From Aquila chrysaetos chrysaetos (taxonomy: Eukaryota > Chordata > Aves > Accipitriformes > Accipitridae): a stretch of 64,000 nt of DNA. Each line of letters begins with the position of its first letter. The stretch's first letter is position 1. Location: the NCBI RefSeq assembly GCF_900496995.4, contig NC_044008.1:4254453-4318452 (forward strand). Reading direction: 5' to 3'. Shown here piece by piece: positions 24,301 to 34,805 of the stretch. The notes under the pieces are model-generated. The model was not told where the DNA came from. It ran no database searches and saw nothing but the letters and a program-made list of their open reading frames with translations. A program made the position numbers and the translations under genes.

Positions 24301-26918
24301 AAAGAGCGGATTTTTGCTGTGATAAAAGGGAAGGACATAACATCTCATCTCTGATGATGTAGGGAGATTTCTCCATCTGAAGGCAGAAGCAGATACTGCA
24401 GGATCTCTGTCCATAACATCTGCTTTTCCTCAGCAGGATCACAATTTTTTAACAATTTTTTTTAGCAATTTTTTTTATTTTAGCTGTATATTGGGCACTT
24501 TGCTGCTGAGGGCCACTGAAGCTGGAAGGTTTATAAAGGCATTTGCTCTCTAGGTGACCTTACAAGAAACACTTGTACGTGTTTGACAACTTTAATTTAT
24601 TCTGCATTGCATTTCAAATCCATGGGAGCGAGCACTAATATGCAAGTATAATGGGAAAGAAATTCCTCTCATTTAAATGACTGAGATCTGGTACCCATCT
24701 TGTGTGAATGAAATTCAGTTGAATGAAATTCTTTCTTTTGTGAGTTTTAATCCTTTCCAGGTTTAACTTGCAAATCTATTCAATGTATTCCTGTAAGATG
24801 AATAGCAAGATGGAAAGGTCGTAGGAGCACAGACCAGCTTTTATCTTGTATTTGACCCTCACCTAGCATACTTCAAGCCTCATCCATGCCTGCAGCTTCT
24901 AGGCACTGCTGCTGTGCAGAGTAAATGAGATAAATGTGATGCTCCTCACAAGAAAATCAGCATTTCTCATATCTTCTTTAGCACTAAGGTGTAGTTTAAA
25001 TTTTACTAAATGAATGATCATCCCATGCCTTAGTTTCCCTAGATAGGTATCAGAGGACTTTGCCCTCTCAAAGCACTTGAGATCTATTGGTGAAACTGTT
25101 CTGTAAAACAAAGGCTTTTTATCTTGTTTTTCCCCTAATTGTATTTATTTCTGATGGTGCATTTTGCCAGAATCCCTCTTGCAAACAACATCTATGGCAG
25201 GATCTATTTACGAAACTGAACTTGCAGTGCTGGGATGAGCTGAAAAGACTATGGCAAAAAAATATGAATAGCACTGTATGTTCTGAGACATAGTTGATTT
25301 TTGACCAGTTTGACCTAGCCTCTTTCCCTTTTCTTTGCTTATGTCTGTCCCCAGATCTCCTTGTTGATCCCTCTAAGGAATTAAAAACAATAGGTCTTAC
25401 AGCCACAATACTTCAGGCATCTCTACAATAAAACCCCCTAAATTGGTAAAAGGTGGTATTTCTACCTTAGCGTATTATTTGCAGGGAGAAATTAAAAAAA
25501 AATATATAAATATTATGTTTAAACATTGGGAGAGACATTGAAAATAAATACAGGAAGCTGAAGAAACAAGAGCTTACAGTGAAGAATGCAATACTATGCA
25601 TTTATTCATTCATCAGAGAATTAAATCACATCAAATAGCATAAAATGCAACTGCTCTAACACCACTCATTTTTTTTCCAAAAACCAGAAAGATTTCTGAT
25701 AAATGAGACTTGCCAGCAAGAAATCTCACAACGTGTCCCAGGCACAGTAATACAGAAAGCGTAATAGAGGGGACCTGACTCATCCCAGAACCGATCCTAT
25801 TTACATATCTCTGGCTGAATGTCTCACACTGATGCTCTTGCACGCAGCACTTAAACGCTCGCCGTGGGCACTGGCACTTCATTTGGCAATGAAAATGCCC
25901 CGTGAACGAAAAGGTACAGCGTCTACTGGCAAAATACTTTAATGAGAATAAAATCACCTGGGGGTTAAATATTTGTGAAGGTACTTCCTGCATTAATGAG
26001 TTCGGTTACAAGCGACACAGTCTTCCCTTGAGATGCCCTGCCCCTAGTAAAATTCGCAGCCCTGCTAGAGGTGATCCATCAGCAGTAACAGTACCATTGC
26101 ATCTGAGAACTTGACTTAGGCTTGTATCTGCTCATACCTCTCAACCTCGACATCATCATCAGATACAGAAGGAAATATCACATTTATGGAGCAGTGAGAG
26201 CGTAAGATTTTTTTTTTCCCCTTTGAACAAAGCAGTTTAATTTCAAATACGCTAATCACCAGACCATTTCTCAGTGCACACACTTGTCACAATAAATAAG
26301 CCAAATATAAGCAGTATCACAATTTATAAAGTGTAAAATTCTGCTGAATGAATTAGCTGCCTCCGTTCACAGTTTGTAGGCACTACTAGTTGGGAGGCGT
26401 GGCTGAAAGAATACTTGGTATCAATAGTACCCATAGAAAACTTGGATGGCACCTTTTAACTCATAGCATTGCCATCAATTTTACCTACAGAGGTACTGAC
26501 ATTTCAATGTCTATTTTTGTATTTCCTAAAGTTATATGCAAAATGGAAAAAAACAAATTCAAAGAGCTACCTAAGGTGCGCAAGGCTGCTTTGATCTGCC
26601 CACTGTTCCAATGATGGGTTGGAGGATACATACATTACTCACACAAAAAATATCCTGTAGTGCTCTGGGTTGTCTGCAGTTGATGGTTTGTGGGCACAAA
26701 CCCTATTTCTCTCGTTTCCTTAGAATAATAAATTCCTTAAGCTCTTAACATCTTTCCTTACCTGAAAGGAGTCAGGATGTTGCGAACATCCTCCAGCAGC
26801 CACCACAAAAAAGCAGATCGCATTTTCCCTCCCTAAAAGGCAGAAATAGTACTTTACCTGGCTTGTTCCCCTTGACGGATCCAAACAAGAGCCACATCAA
26901 AAGGCACTTGAGCTCCAT
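12313..26918 (-). CDS. IL2RA: Interleukin-2 receptor subunit alpha (CD25), seven exons to a TGA
   Basis: IL2RA captures IL-2 and raises receptor affinity on activated and regulatory T cells; it is a type I membrane protein with two sushi domains. Read on the minus strand, exons are 26918-26858 (signal peptide), 16918-16733 (sushi 1), 16531-16388 (linker), 16079-15852 (sushi 2), 14356-14315 and 13327-13280 (stalk) and 12356-12313 (membrane helix to stop). Junctions are all phase 1, so the joined frame is 753 nt, 250 residues plus stop, against 272 in human. Each sushi has four Cys, and sequons NIT (linker) and NDS (after sushi 2) are present. Intron 1 is 9.9 kb, as in mammals where it houses enhancers. 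The membrane exon carries an in-frame TGA followed by LTKQRLR in the same frame and a good donor, so the short cytoplasmic tail is cut off. Identity is near certain; exon 14356-14315 is the least sure, and the ancestral final exon was not found. Confidence 0.9.
13280..13327 (-). CDS. IL2RA: IL2RA exon 6, stalk adjoining the membrane helix
   Basis: Acceptor ATTTCTCTCTCTTCATAG and donor ACAG|GTATGC enclose 48 nt open in phase 1 to phase 1. The peptide GSTHPPFSSSVILPVT is Ser/Thr/Pro-rich and its VILPVT end joins directly onto the hydrophobic AIFFVLL of the next exon, giving a continuous membrane segment. Confidence 0.75.
14315..14356 (-). CDS. IL2RA: IL2RA exon 5, candidate stalk exon
   Basis: A strong acceptor (TTTCTCCCCTTCTTCACAG) is followed by 42 nt open in phase 1 and a donor CCAG|GTACAG, phase 1. 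The peptide DPSVSLWCPVQCVP is short and carries two cysteines, unlike the Cys-poor mammalian stalk, so this is supported by splice signals and phase only. Leaving it out would still keep the frame (exon 4 and exon 6 are both phase 1 compatible). Confidence 0.5.
15852..16079 (-). CDS. IL2RA: IL2RA exon 4, sushi domain 2
   Basis: The exon is 228 nt, phase 1 to phase 1, from acceptor GATTCCACAG to donor CCAG|GTAAGA. It encodes DFCGPPKTIPHA...YYVGQVLHFKCQSGY...STCKKVNGKIIWTRLDVRC, a second four-Cys sushi closely patterned on the mammalian second module (VGQ..YY.C..GY, then GK..WT...C). A tail TNDSDGWPPQTIKP leads into the stalk and has an NDS sequon. Confidence 0.92.
16388..16531 (-). CDS. IL2RA: IL2RA exon 3, inter-sushi linker
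   Basis: The exon is 144 nt, phase 1 to phase 1, between acceptor TTACAG/CTGTAATTCAG and donor AAAG|GTAGGT. It encodes a hydrophilic, Ser/Thr/Pro/Glu-rich linker beginning ANITSPTDEK, with an N-glycosylation sequon (NIT) and no cysteine, ending SEFDQK. A linker exon between the two sushi exons is the known IL2RA layout. A second donor-like GTAAGA four bases further would break the phase. Confidence 0.88.
16733..16918 (-). CDS. IL2RA: IL2RA exon 2, sushi domain 1
   Basis: The exon runs from acceptor TTCTGTTTGCAG to donor TTG|GTAAGTG, 186 nt, phase 1 to phase 1. It encodes EKCP...YYECDSGY...IWC...W.YKEFECI, a full sushi/CCP module with four cysteines and the conserved Trp before the last Cys. 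It aligns with the IL-2-contacting N-terminal sushi of CD25. Confidence 0.9.
16919..26857 (-). other. IL2RA: IL2RA intron 1, about 9.9 kb
   Basis: The interval between the signal-peptide and first sushi exons has no recognised coding sequence. A possible short minus-strand CR1 remnant lies at 22416-22450 (ATAGAAAATTAGGTTTGGAAGAGA). In mammals this intron carries activation-responsive IL2RA enhancers; equivalent function here is inference from position only. Confidence 0.7.
26858..26918 (-). CDS. IL2RA: IL2RA exon 1, signal peptide
   Basis: ATG at 26918-26916 opens a frame MELKCLLMWLLFGSVKG, a classic signal peptide with a charged start, a Leu/Trp core and small residues before cleavage, followed by NKP. 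It ends CCAG|GTAAAGT after one base of the next codon (phase 1), exactly what the first sushi exon needs. Length is 61 nt. Confidence 0.9.
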
Positions 26919-26964
26919 GGGACTTGTTCACATCTTTTCTCCACAACACTGAGGATGGTGAAGT

Positions 26965-26973
26965 TTCTCAGAA
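26965..26973. promoter_or_regulatory. STAT-type palindrome near the IL2RA start
   Basis: TTCTCAGAA fits the TTCN3GAA consensus of STAT5/STAT3 and sits 47-55 bp upstream of the IL2RA ATG. IL2RA is an established STAT5 target in mammals. A single 6-base-specific match is weak evidence on its own, and no TATA box is evident in the region. Confidence 0.3.
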
Positions 26974-27904
26974 GTGATGGGCTGGTGCCGACCAAGCCAA
27001 GGAGCCGTCTACTGCCTGGTTAGACTGGTGGGGAGCACCACCCTGCGTGCGCAGCAAGGACTTTGCTTTTTGGTCAGCAGATCGTCGTTTCGCTGGCTGG
27101 CTCCGCAAGAGAGAATAAAGACTGCTCTCTGTTCAGGTATTAGTAGCTTTTATCCAGGAAATCAAACTTAATGCTCGCTGTGTCGGAGTGTGCCGTCGTG
27201 TGTAGGAAGTGGTTTGTCACATCAGAGCTACTGACTCCAGAGCTTTCCACTACAGCTGAGGTCAGTAAAAGGGGGCAAGATTTTAACAGGTTTGTGCAGC
27301 CACTAAACCCCAAATCTGTGTCTGGACAGGCGTTTGAGAGGGACCGTTGCTGTAGAATAGTTGTCTGGTGTGCAACAATGGACTTTCAGGCACCATCCGT
27401 GGGCTCTGCCTACAAAGAAAAGGTCCCATGGGGCATCTTTTTGGCTTTTTTGAGGTCTTCTGATGACGATAAAGTCACACTCCATTCATTTTTTGATGTA
27501 TGCATGCTTGCAGTTTCTCTGAGTGACAGCTGAGCTTCTGAAGGATGGACAGTTTGACCAAAAAAAACATCTGTGAGGATGAGGCTGGCAGGTTTGGAAA
27601 GGGTTTCTCTTGTTCCTAAATTGTCTGGGTTTGCCATGTTTCAGTGAAATTTGTTCTTCCAAATGTCAGCAGAAAACTGGAAATGATCAAGGAAGTATCA
27701 CACTTTATGTAGTTTTTCTTCAGCTGTTTCCACAGAAATTATTGTCTGTTAGTACCTAGAGAATTAGCTCACGTAGACTATGGAAAAACAAATGTAAACT
27801 ATTTGTGGTATTCTATCATGATTATTACATGCTGGACTTTTACTTCTCCTTTATAAATCCTTAATGAATGAAATCTTCCTAACAGGCATGCTAAGAAATA
27901 GAGG

Positions 27905-28123
27905 TGATCTATTTCTTCACTATAAGAGTAGTGAGGCCCTGGAGCAAGTTGTGCCCAGAGAGGTTGTGGATGCCCCATCCCTGGCAGTGTTCAAGGCCAG
28001 GTTGGATGGGTCCTTGAGCAACCTGGTCTAGTGGAAGGTGTCCCTGCCCATGGCAGGGGGGGTTGAACTAGATGATATATCTTTAAGGTCCCTTCCAACC
28101 CAAACCATTCTAGGATTCTATGT
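27905..28123 (+). repeat. CR1 LINE, 3' end fragment
   Basis: The fragment contains CCCAGAGAGGTTGTGGATGC, CAAGGCCAGGTTGGATGGGT and GTCCCTTCCAACCCAAACC and ends CATTCTAGGATTCTATG. It is better preserved than the copy at 2.6 kb, and 5'-truncated. Confidence 0.93.
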
Positions 28124-28444
28124 GATACATTTTTAAATGCTGCTATGGCTGCATCCATCAGTCGTAGCCACAGACACAGAGGATGCTGTTAGTATCTCTG
28201 TTCCTCACTATCAGAGACACTCCTGTCCTCACACCCGTAAGGGTGATGGTCCTGTGAAAGGCAGCCGACACAAGGGAGCTTCTTTCGAGTGAGACCCAAA
28301 CCAGACCTTTTGGGGGCTCAGTGATGCCATATCTATGGGAGGTTGCACAAATGCGCATCTTTTCCCCCAGCATGTGGAAAGGTGCAAGCAAGATTTCAGG
28401 CAGTGCTTATGAGAGCAGCAAATAGAAGAGATGCTACAGATGCT

Positions 28445-28464
28445 GCTCTCTCTCTCTCTCTCTC
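28445..28464. repeat. (CT)n microsatellite
   Basis: This is an uninterrupted CT run of about ten units. Confidence 0.9.
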
Positions 28465-31400
28465 CTGATAAATCTCCCTTTGCCCTTTTCATGAAAGCTT
28501 TTGTGCAGCTTCATGGATGCAGGTGACAAGTCCTCTTGGAGGGTCTGTTGGCAGCAAGGCTTTGGCCAGGAGATTACTGCCCGAACTCAAATACAACAGG
28601 GCACAGAGAACGAGTAAGACTTCTGGAGCAACTGCTGTGGGTAAAGTGCTTTGCTCACCCCGGGGCTGCTCCATACTCCACAGATATTTACTGCCTTTGC
28701 TTTAGTACCAAATCATCTTCCATATTTAATAGCATAATAGGAAACTCTCGTGCCAAAGCCCACCAAAGGACTTGGAGAGATTTTCTCTTGAAACATCTGT
28801 CTGAAAGTCTTAGACTCCAATTCTCCACCTTTTTCCAAGATACCTGGAGATATGCAACTGCATATGCAGAACTGCAGCCATCTGGGTTGGTAAAATGTAT
28901 TTGTTACATTGCCCGGAAAGAAATCCCAGACTTTTTATCACAATTTGTCCCTTCCCTATTAAACATGGGGTCTGTTCTTTGGAGGTGCAGGTATTTACTC
29001 CCCAACATCTCCTTCTATTTCTTGCCTGGTCAAACTATTTAATTTCATAGCTGTTTGCACAATGGAGACAGAGATGGGGGACCTTTTCTGCAGTCCTTCA
29101 GCTCAATCTGCCTCTCTCAGCTATTCAGAATCCTGCCAGTCAGTTAAGGATTGCAAACTCTAAACAGAGGGCAGCAGTTTGGACTGCAGATGCAGATTCT
29201 CAACAAGCTGAATTTTTCCTTTTGCTGAAAAAAGGTCTTTTTTCAGCAGGTGAGCTGAGATGCGCTCCCTCTTTCACACAGCCATTTGCTTTCAAGCAGC
29301 AAATCTCAGTGTAGGTGGATAATAGCTACTAAGATTTTATTAAAAGTGGTGAGGTTTTATCCTAGCAAGAACACGCAATGTACAGTCAGTTGTTGTACCG
29401 GAAAGAACGGTGACCCCAGGTGGCTAATTGCTACAAGCACAGTTTGCATGAGAAAGACCCGTAACTCAGCATTTAGACCTTTTAAAGGTCAGAAAAAAAC
29501 GGTTACCGCTTGCGAGAGCAATTAGTTAGGTCAGCTTTGTGAAATAGGTCAGCTTGCTGAACGATTCCAGGAAAAAACAGTTTCTGCAAGCAACTGACCC
29601 AACCCAGAGCGAGGCAGAGAAGGGGAGGGTGAGAACAGAGGGACCCAGCAAAGGGGAAAGTTATCTAAGCATGGAAAAAACAGGGGTTTAAGAGAAAAAT
29701 ACATAATTAGCATTATAATTTAGATGGATAACATTAGATGTTAGCCACAGAGGTGTGTGGCAATAAAGGAGGGGAGGCACTGTGAAAACAGTGGAAAACT
29801 GGGAAGTGATGGAGGGAGATAGGAGCATCTTGAGCATCTAGGAAGGTGTAGGGGGAAAAGAAGGTGCTGTTGACTTTCTTCCATTGATCACCAGAGTTTT
29901 GCTGCTCAGAGAAGTCCTCTTTTTCACCACAGAGCTGGCAGGAAAAGAGCCTGTCACATGGCCCAGGTCACCACAGACAAGATTATGAAGATTTTTTTTA
30001 TACAATGCCACAAGACCAAGTAAGATGCTGAAATGGAGTTGCCAGGGAGTAAAACACAGACACAGTCCAGCCTTCTTTAGGTCTAGGTTTAACAAGGGCC
30101 TTTTGAAATCCTGCAAGTACTTTTAAAACTCTTAGCGCACACATTTGTTTGGTCTGGAGGTCTGAGTAGCGGAGGCAGTAAGCTGATTTTACAGTGAATC
30201 ATCTGGTGCAGTTTTATCTGATGGAAAAAAGCAGAATCATTTAGAAGCTGGGGAGAAAACAGAAATTCATAGAGGTCTGTATCAAGATCTCCTGAGACTT
30301 AGGAGATTTGGCCCCTTTACGTCACCACCTCAAATAAAACAGGGTGGTATTAAATTTTCAGTTGGGCATTGCTTGTTTTATAAATCCAATGATGTTGCAA
30401 GCAGAAACAAGCCAGCTTAAAGAAAGGACAACGCTGTGATCTTACTGCAACCCTTACCAGTTCAAAGCAGCAGTACATATCCACATAACTCACTAAAATA
30501 AGCAAGCTTTGTATTTTCTTCCTTTAATTCAACTTTTCTGCCATGAATCACTCTTATATGAGCCCTCTGTTCAAGGGAATAACAATTCATATGGACCTTG
30601 CCAGGAGGGTGTGGGGGTGGCTCTAATAGCTAACTAAACTCTGTTAATCAGTATATTCCTTATACGTCCTTGAAATTATGGTAATGGTGGTTGTAAACTC
30701 ACATTATTTTTTTTTTTACTGGGGAGGAAATGTATTGGGAATTTTACCTTAGGCATGGGATACAGTGCTACTGAACAGCTGAAGCTCAAATAGCTAGGTT
30801 TTGCACTTAAATAGGCCACCCTTGGCTTTCTTTACAGATTACTTAGAGGACTATGCTTAGTATTTTCAAGAAAAGTCATTAAAGATGCCATGCACAACGG
30901 CCCTTCCCATCCTCCACAGCAGCATCCAGCTCTGCTGCAAAGCAGAGGTATGGAAAAGCCCTAGTTATACCACTTGCTAGAAATCATCATCAGAAATTTT
31001 TCACCCAACCTAATTATTTACAATGGCCAAACTGTTTTTAAGTGCTTTTTATTTCCCATAAAAGTGAGACAGAGCTGACATGAGGCACAGAAATTCTGCA
31101 TCTTAAATGGAGCATATTTGCAAGGTCAACAAGGATTTAGGTTCAAGTCAAGAGACAGTTGTATGGTCAACATAGTTGTCAGAGTTCTCCCTTGAGTCAA
31201 TGAAGAGAGTCAACAAGTGTATCTAGAAAGGGATTCACCTCCTCTTCTGGACATCTACATCTACCGGCTGAATCACCCATCTGAACTCCTCTCCCTCCCT
31301 CCTATCTGCAGACAACTGTTAAACCAGCGTAACTGATTTAAACCAAACACAGGTCTTTTAGGCAGCTACAGCTGGATGAGACAAATCCACCCTGAAAATC

Positions 31401-32104
31401 CATATTGAATTTGAAAAGAGAATTTAAATTGCTTATTTAGTGACTGAGAACAGTCGTGCCTGTCAAACATCCTGGATGGGGTTCATTATACTCTTATTAA
31501 CTATTCCTTTCAGTGATGCAGAGTTCTGTAATAAATACTTGAGGACCATAAAACTGAAAGGGACCGTGAGGGTCCAGTATTTAATGTTGGGCTAAATCCA
31601 TTAAACAAATCACTTTATGTCCTTTATCAACTGATGATGCTCCATCTCAAAAGTTGGAGGGGATGTGTGCATTGAAAGGTACCTGGTGTGATCCTACCCC
31701 TCAGCAGGTAGTAGGAGGACGTCATCCTCCAGTCCAAAGTGGAGAGCAAGAATCTACAGCTCTCCTTCCTCTGTGTTTATTATACTTCTCACCATAGATT
31801 TCTCCATGAGTATTTGTTACACTATGGCTCACTGCTATCAAATTAAGTATATGGGCCTTTAGTTCACATCCACAGAGAGATAGGAAATTCCCTGGTTTTC
31901 TGAAACACAAACTGCTTCGAATAAAACTCTCTGTTGGACAAACAGCTCTGAGCTGTGTATGCAAGAACAGACTAGTATGAAGACTCCAGTGCAATGCAGG
32001 GTCCCTAAAGATCTTGCTGTGTGAAAGAAAAAAACACAAAACCCAGCCACCCTCACAGGCCAGTGAGTGCAAGTTCCTAAACCTCAAGGTTTATACAAAT
32101 TAGT

Positions 32105-33410
32105 ACAAGAAACATGAGAACAGCCTTGCTGGATCAGGCCAATAGTGCCTCTAGCCAAGCCTTTTGCCTCCAGCAATGGCAGCAGGAGATGCTAGTCCAG
32201 GAGGACACTTGAACCTACTTCCAACCCCCTCATTTCTCCAGGTGTCCATGGCTTTTGCGTTAAAAGCTGCATCTCTTGTCCATGCCTTTTGGATCTATTT
32301 ACAGACCTGCTGTCCATCAACGGTGTCATCCCAGTTTGAACTTGTGTGCTGGCTTTGGCTGGGATAGAGATAATTTTCTTCATAGTAGCTGGTATGGGGC
32401 TGTGTTTTGGATTTGTGCTGGAAACAGGGTTGATAACCCAGGGATGTTTTGGTTACTGCTGAGCAGTGCTTACCCAGAGCCAAGGGCTTTTTTGCTTCTC
32501 ACCCCACCAGTGAGGAGGTGGGGGGGGCAGAAGAAATTGGGAGGGGACACAGCCGGAACAGCTGACCCCAGCTGACCCAAGGGATATTCCAGACCATGGG
32601 ACGTCATGCTCAGCATATAGAGCTGGGGGGAAGGCTGGCAGGGGGGGCTGCTGCTGGGGACTGGCTGGCTGTCGGTTGGTTGGTGGTGAGCAATTGTTTT
32701 CATTTGCGTCACTTGTCTTTCTTGGGTTTTATTTCTCTTTGTTATTTTCATTTTAGTTACAAATTATTATTATTTTCAATTATTAAACTGTTTTTATCTC
32801 GACCCATGAGTTTTCTCATTTTTACCCTTCCAATTCTCTCCCCCATCGCACTGGGGGGGAGTGAGCAAGCAGCTGTGTGGTGCTTAGTTGCTGGCTGGGG
32901 TTAAACTGTGACAACCTCCCAATACTATTGGTCTCCACAACCTCCTCTGGCAGCAAGCTAAAGAACCCATTGTGCAATCAAGGGACTCCTTTTATCTGTT
33001 TTAAACTGATGTTCTACTAAATGTCTCCTAGTTCTGTTATTGTGGGATTTGGTGGCTAATGGTCTGCATTCACCATATCCCTCACCTCCATGATACAGTT
33101 AACCTACCCACATCCTCCGCCTCTCCATGTTGAACCATCCTAGACCTTTGCTCTCTCTCCTTGTAAGGCAACCGCTCCATCCCCATGATTATTTTAGTTG
33201 TCCTTCTCTGGACTTTCTCCAATTCCACCACGTCTTTTTTGAGATGCAGAGACCACAACGGCACCAGCTACCCCATGTGTAGGCCCACCAAGGTTTTATA
33301 TGGCAGCAAAATAATCTTCTGTGTCCCATTCCCAGTGACAACACCCAACATTGTGTTGGCTTTTTTGGCTGTTGGTGCTGTTCTCCAAAATCATCAGGTT
33401 AGTATGCAGA
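32105..33410 (-). repeat. Ancient CR1-type LINE, interrupted by an LTR
   Basis: Both sides of the LTR match the older amniote CR1 pattern in reverse orientation. The left arm begins CATGAGAACAGCCTTGCTGG. The right arm has TCCACAACCTCCTCTGGCAG, CTTTTATCTGTTTTAAACTG, TGTCCTTCTCTGGACTTTCTCC, TTTTTTGAGATGCAGAGACC and AACATTGTGTTGGC. Removing 32345-32913 restores one roughly collinear element of about 0.7 kb. It is heavily diverged and not coding. Confidence 0.8.
32345..32913 (+). mobile_element. Solo LTR of an avian endogenous retrovirus
   Basis: A 569-bp block begins TGTGCTGGCTTTGGCTGGG and ends GGGGTTAAACTGTGACA, the TG...CA boundaries of an LTR. It contains the pattern ATTAAACTGTTTTTATCTCG (polyadenylation and R region), TCTCTCCCCCATC, GGGGGAGTGAGCAAG and TGGTGCTTAGTTGCTGGCTG found in many bird ERV LTRs. 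No retroviral genes flank it, so it is a recombined solo copy. Flanks ACTTG and ACCTC are at best a degraded target duplication. Confidence 0.85.
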
Positions 33411-34039
33411 AACAGCCAAAACATCCCCTAGTATTTCCCTGTGGGAATCAAACACCAAGAACATTATTATTACAATAAAACAGTGTCTAATGAGCAGATC
33501 TGGAGGAGGCTTAATTTTTAAACTTATTCTTCTCAGACTTAGTGTCTGGCTGAGCTTCCGGCTTATGTGAAAAACTCTTGATATATTTAGTTTCCACATA
33601 GTGAGTACTGCCACAACTTCATTAACACAGCAATGCCTAGATTGGGTTCTTTAATACTTCCCCATGCAAATACAGCTGCATAGTAGAGATAACTTTCTTC
33701 TATAGATATTCTTATTTGCAATCATCATTCCTCTGGCCTGAGCAGAAAAATTGCAGGACCTTAAAATAAACTGATAAATGATTACGTGATCATATTTGTT
33801 CCTTCCCTTCTCCTTTTTATTACCATCAAGTTATAGTTAATCAAGTATACTTAATCCTGTAAAGTGCACAAGTCTTAAGACAGCCTCTGTAGTGAGCTCC
33901 TTACCCAAGACAATCTGTCTCTTTGCTTGACTTCAGTAAGAATTTTTACACTATCTGTCAAGTTAGGGAAATATAACCTAGTTGAATTATAAGGTGAGTA
34001 CAAAATTGATTGGAAAATCCCTGAAAAGAAAGTGCCCTT

Positions 34040-34805
34040 AAAATGGTTCAAAACTGTGTCAAATGGAAGAGTATATTGAGTGGCACCGATTAACTGTCAG
34101 AAGAGAAGGATGTATTGAAGGGCGTTCCCCAGGTTATAATGTGGGTCTTAGGCTATTCAGTATTTTCAACAGTTATCTGGATGACGAATATAGACAATCT
34201 TTACTGCATTTGCGGAAGATACTAAGCCAGGAGAGACCGTGAATATATTAGAGGGCAGGAAGGAAATTCAAAGTGACCTCAATACACTGGACAAAAAAAT
34301 TAGGGTGCAATTTAAAGAATAAGTGCAAGTATTACATGTAGGCAGAATAAAACAGCCTATGAAATGGAGTAGTGGCATCACTGATTAGATAGCTGTTCTT
34401 CCGAAAACGAACCAGGGCTTACATGCAGAAGACCAACTGACAATGATGTCACACATAACAAATGTAAATCTCACTGACATGTATAACACATGCAAAGCAA
34501 TCCCTTGTTTTATGCTGTGATAATAAAGCCATGCACAGGATGCTGTGCCCAGTTGTGGGCACTACACTTTGAGAAGAACATGGACCAGCAGAAGACAGTT
34601 CAGAGGAAAGCAATGAGAATGACAAGGGGGTCTAGAAAACATTTCCTAAAAGGAAAGACTGAATAACTTGAGACTGCCTGAGGAATGATGATGGAAAAGG
34701 GGACAAGATAACAGTCTTCAGCAGTGATAGAGGTGGAGCTGATTGTGCCTAGACATGGACTAGATGACCCCCCAAGTTTTCTTCCAGCACTAGAGTCTAG
34801 GGTCT
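34040..34805 (+). repeat. Ancient CR1-type LINE, reverse-transcriptase and 3' region
   Basis: The copy carries sequential CR1 landmarks in order: CTATTCAGTATTTTCAACAG, GAAGATACTAAGCCAGGAGA, AAAGTGACCTCAATACACTGG, CAGTTGTGGGCACTACACTTT, AGAGGAAAGCAATGAGAATG, ATAACAGTCTTCAGCAGTGA and ACATGGACTAGATGACC. Many indels and stops break the frame, so it is a fossil. Confidence 0.8.

Larger units (their letters stand above)
26974..32104. other. Upstream flank of IL2RA, no gene recognised
   Basis: The segment holds one CR1 3' fragment (27905-28123) and a short CT microsatellite, otherwise unassigned sequence. Short open frames are scattered and unlike known proteins. Confidence 0.4.

Noticed and set aside
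28536-29042. 168-codon plus-strand frame upstream of IL2RA
   Set aside because: No recognisable domain, no splice context or promoter, and composition like the flanking non-coding sequence.
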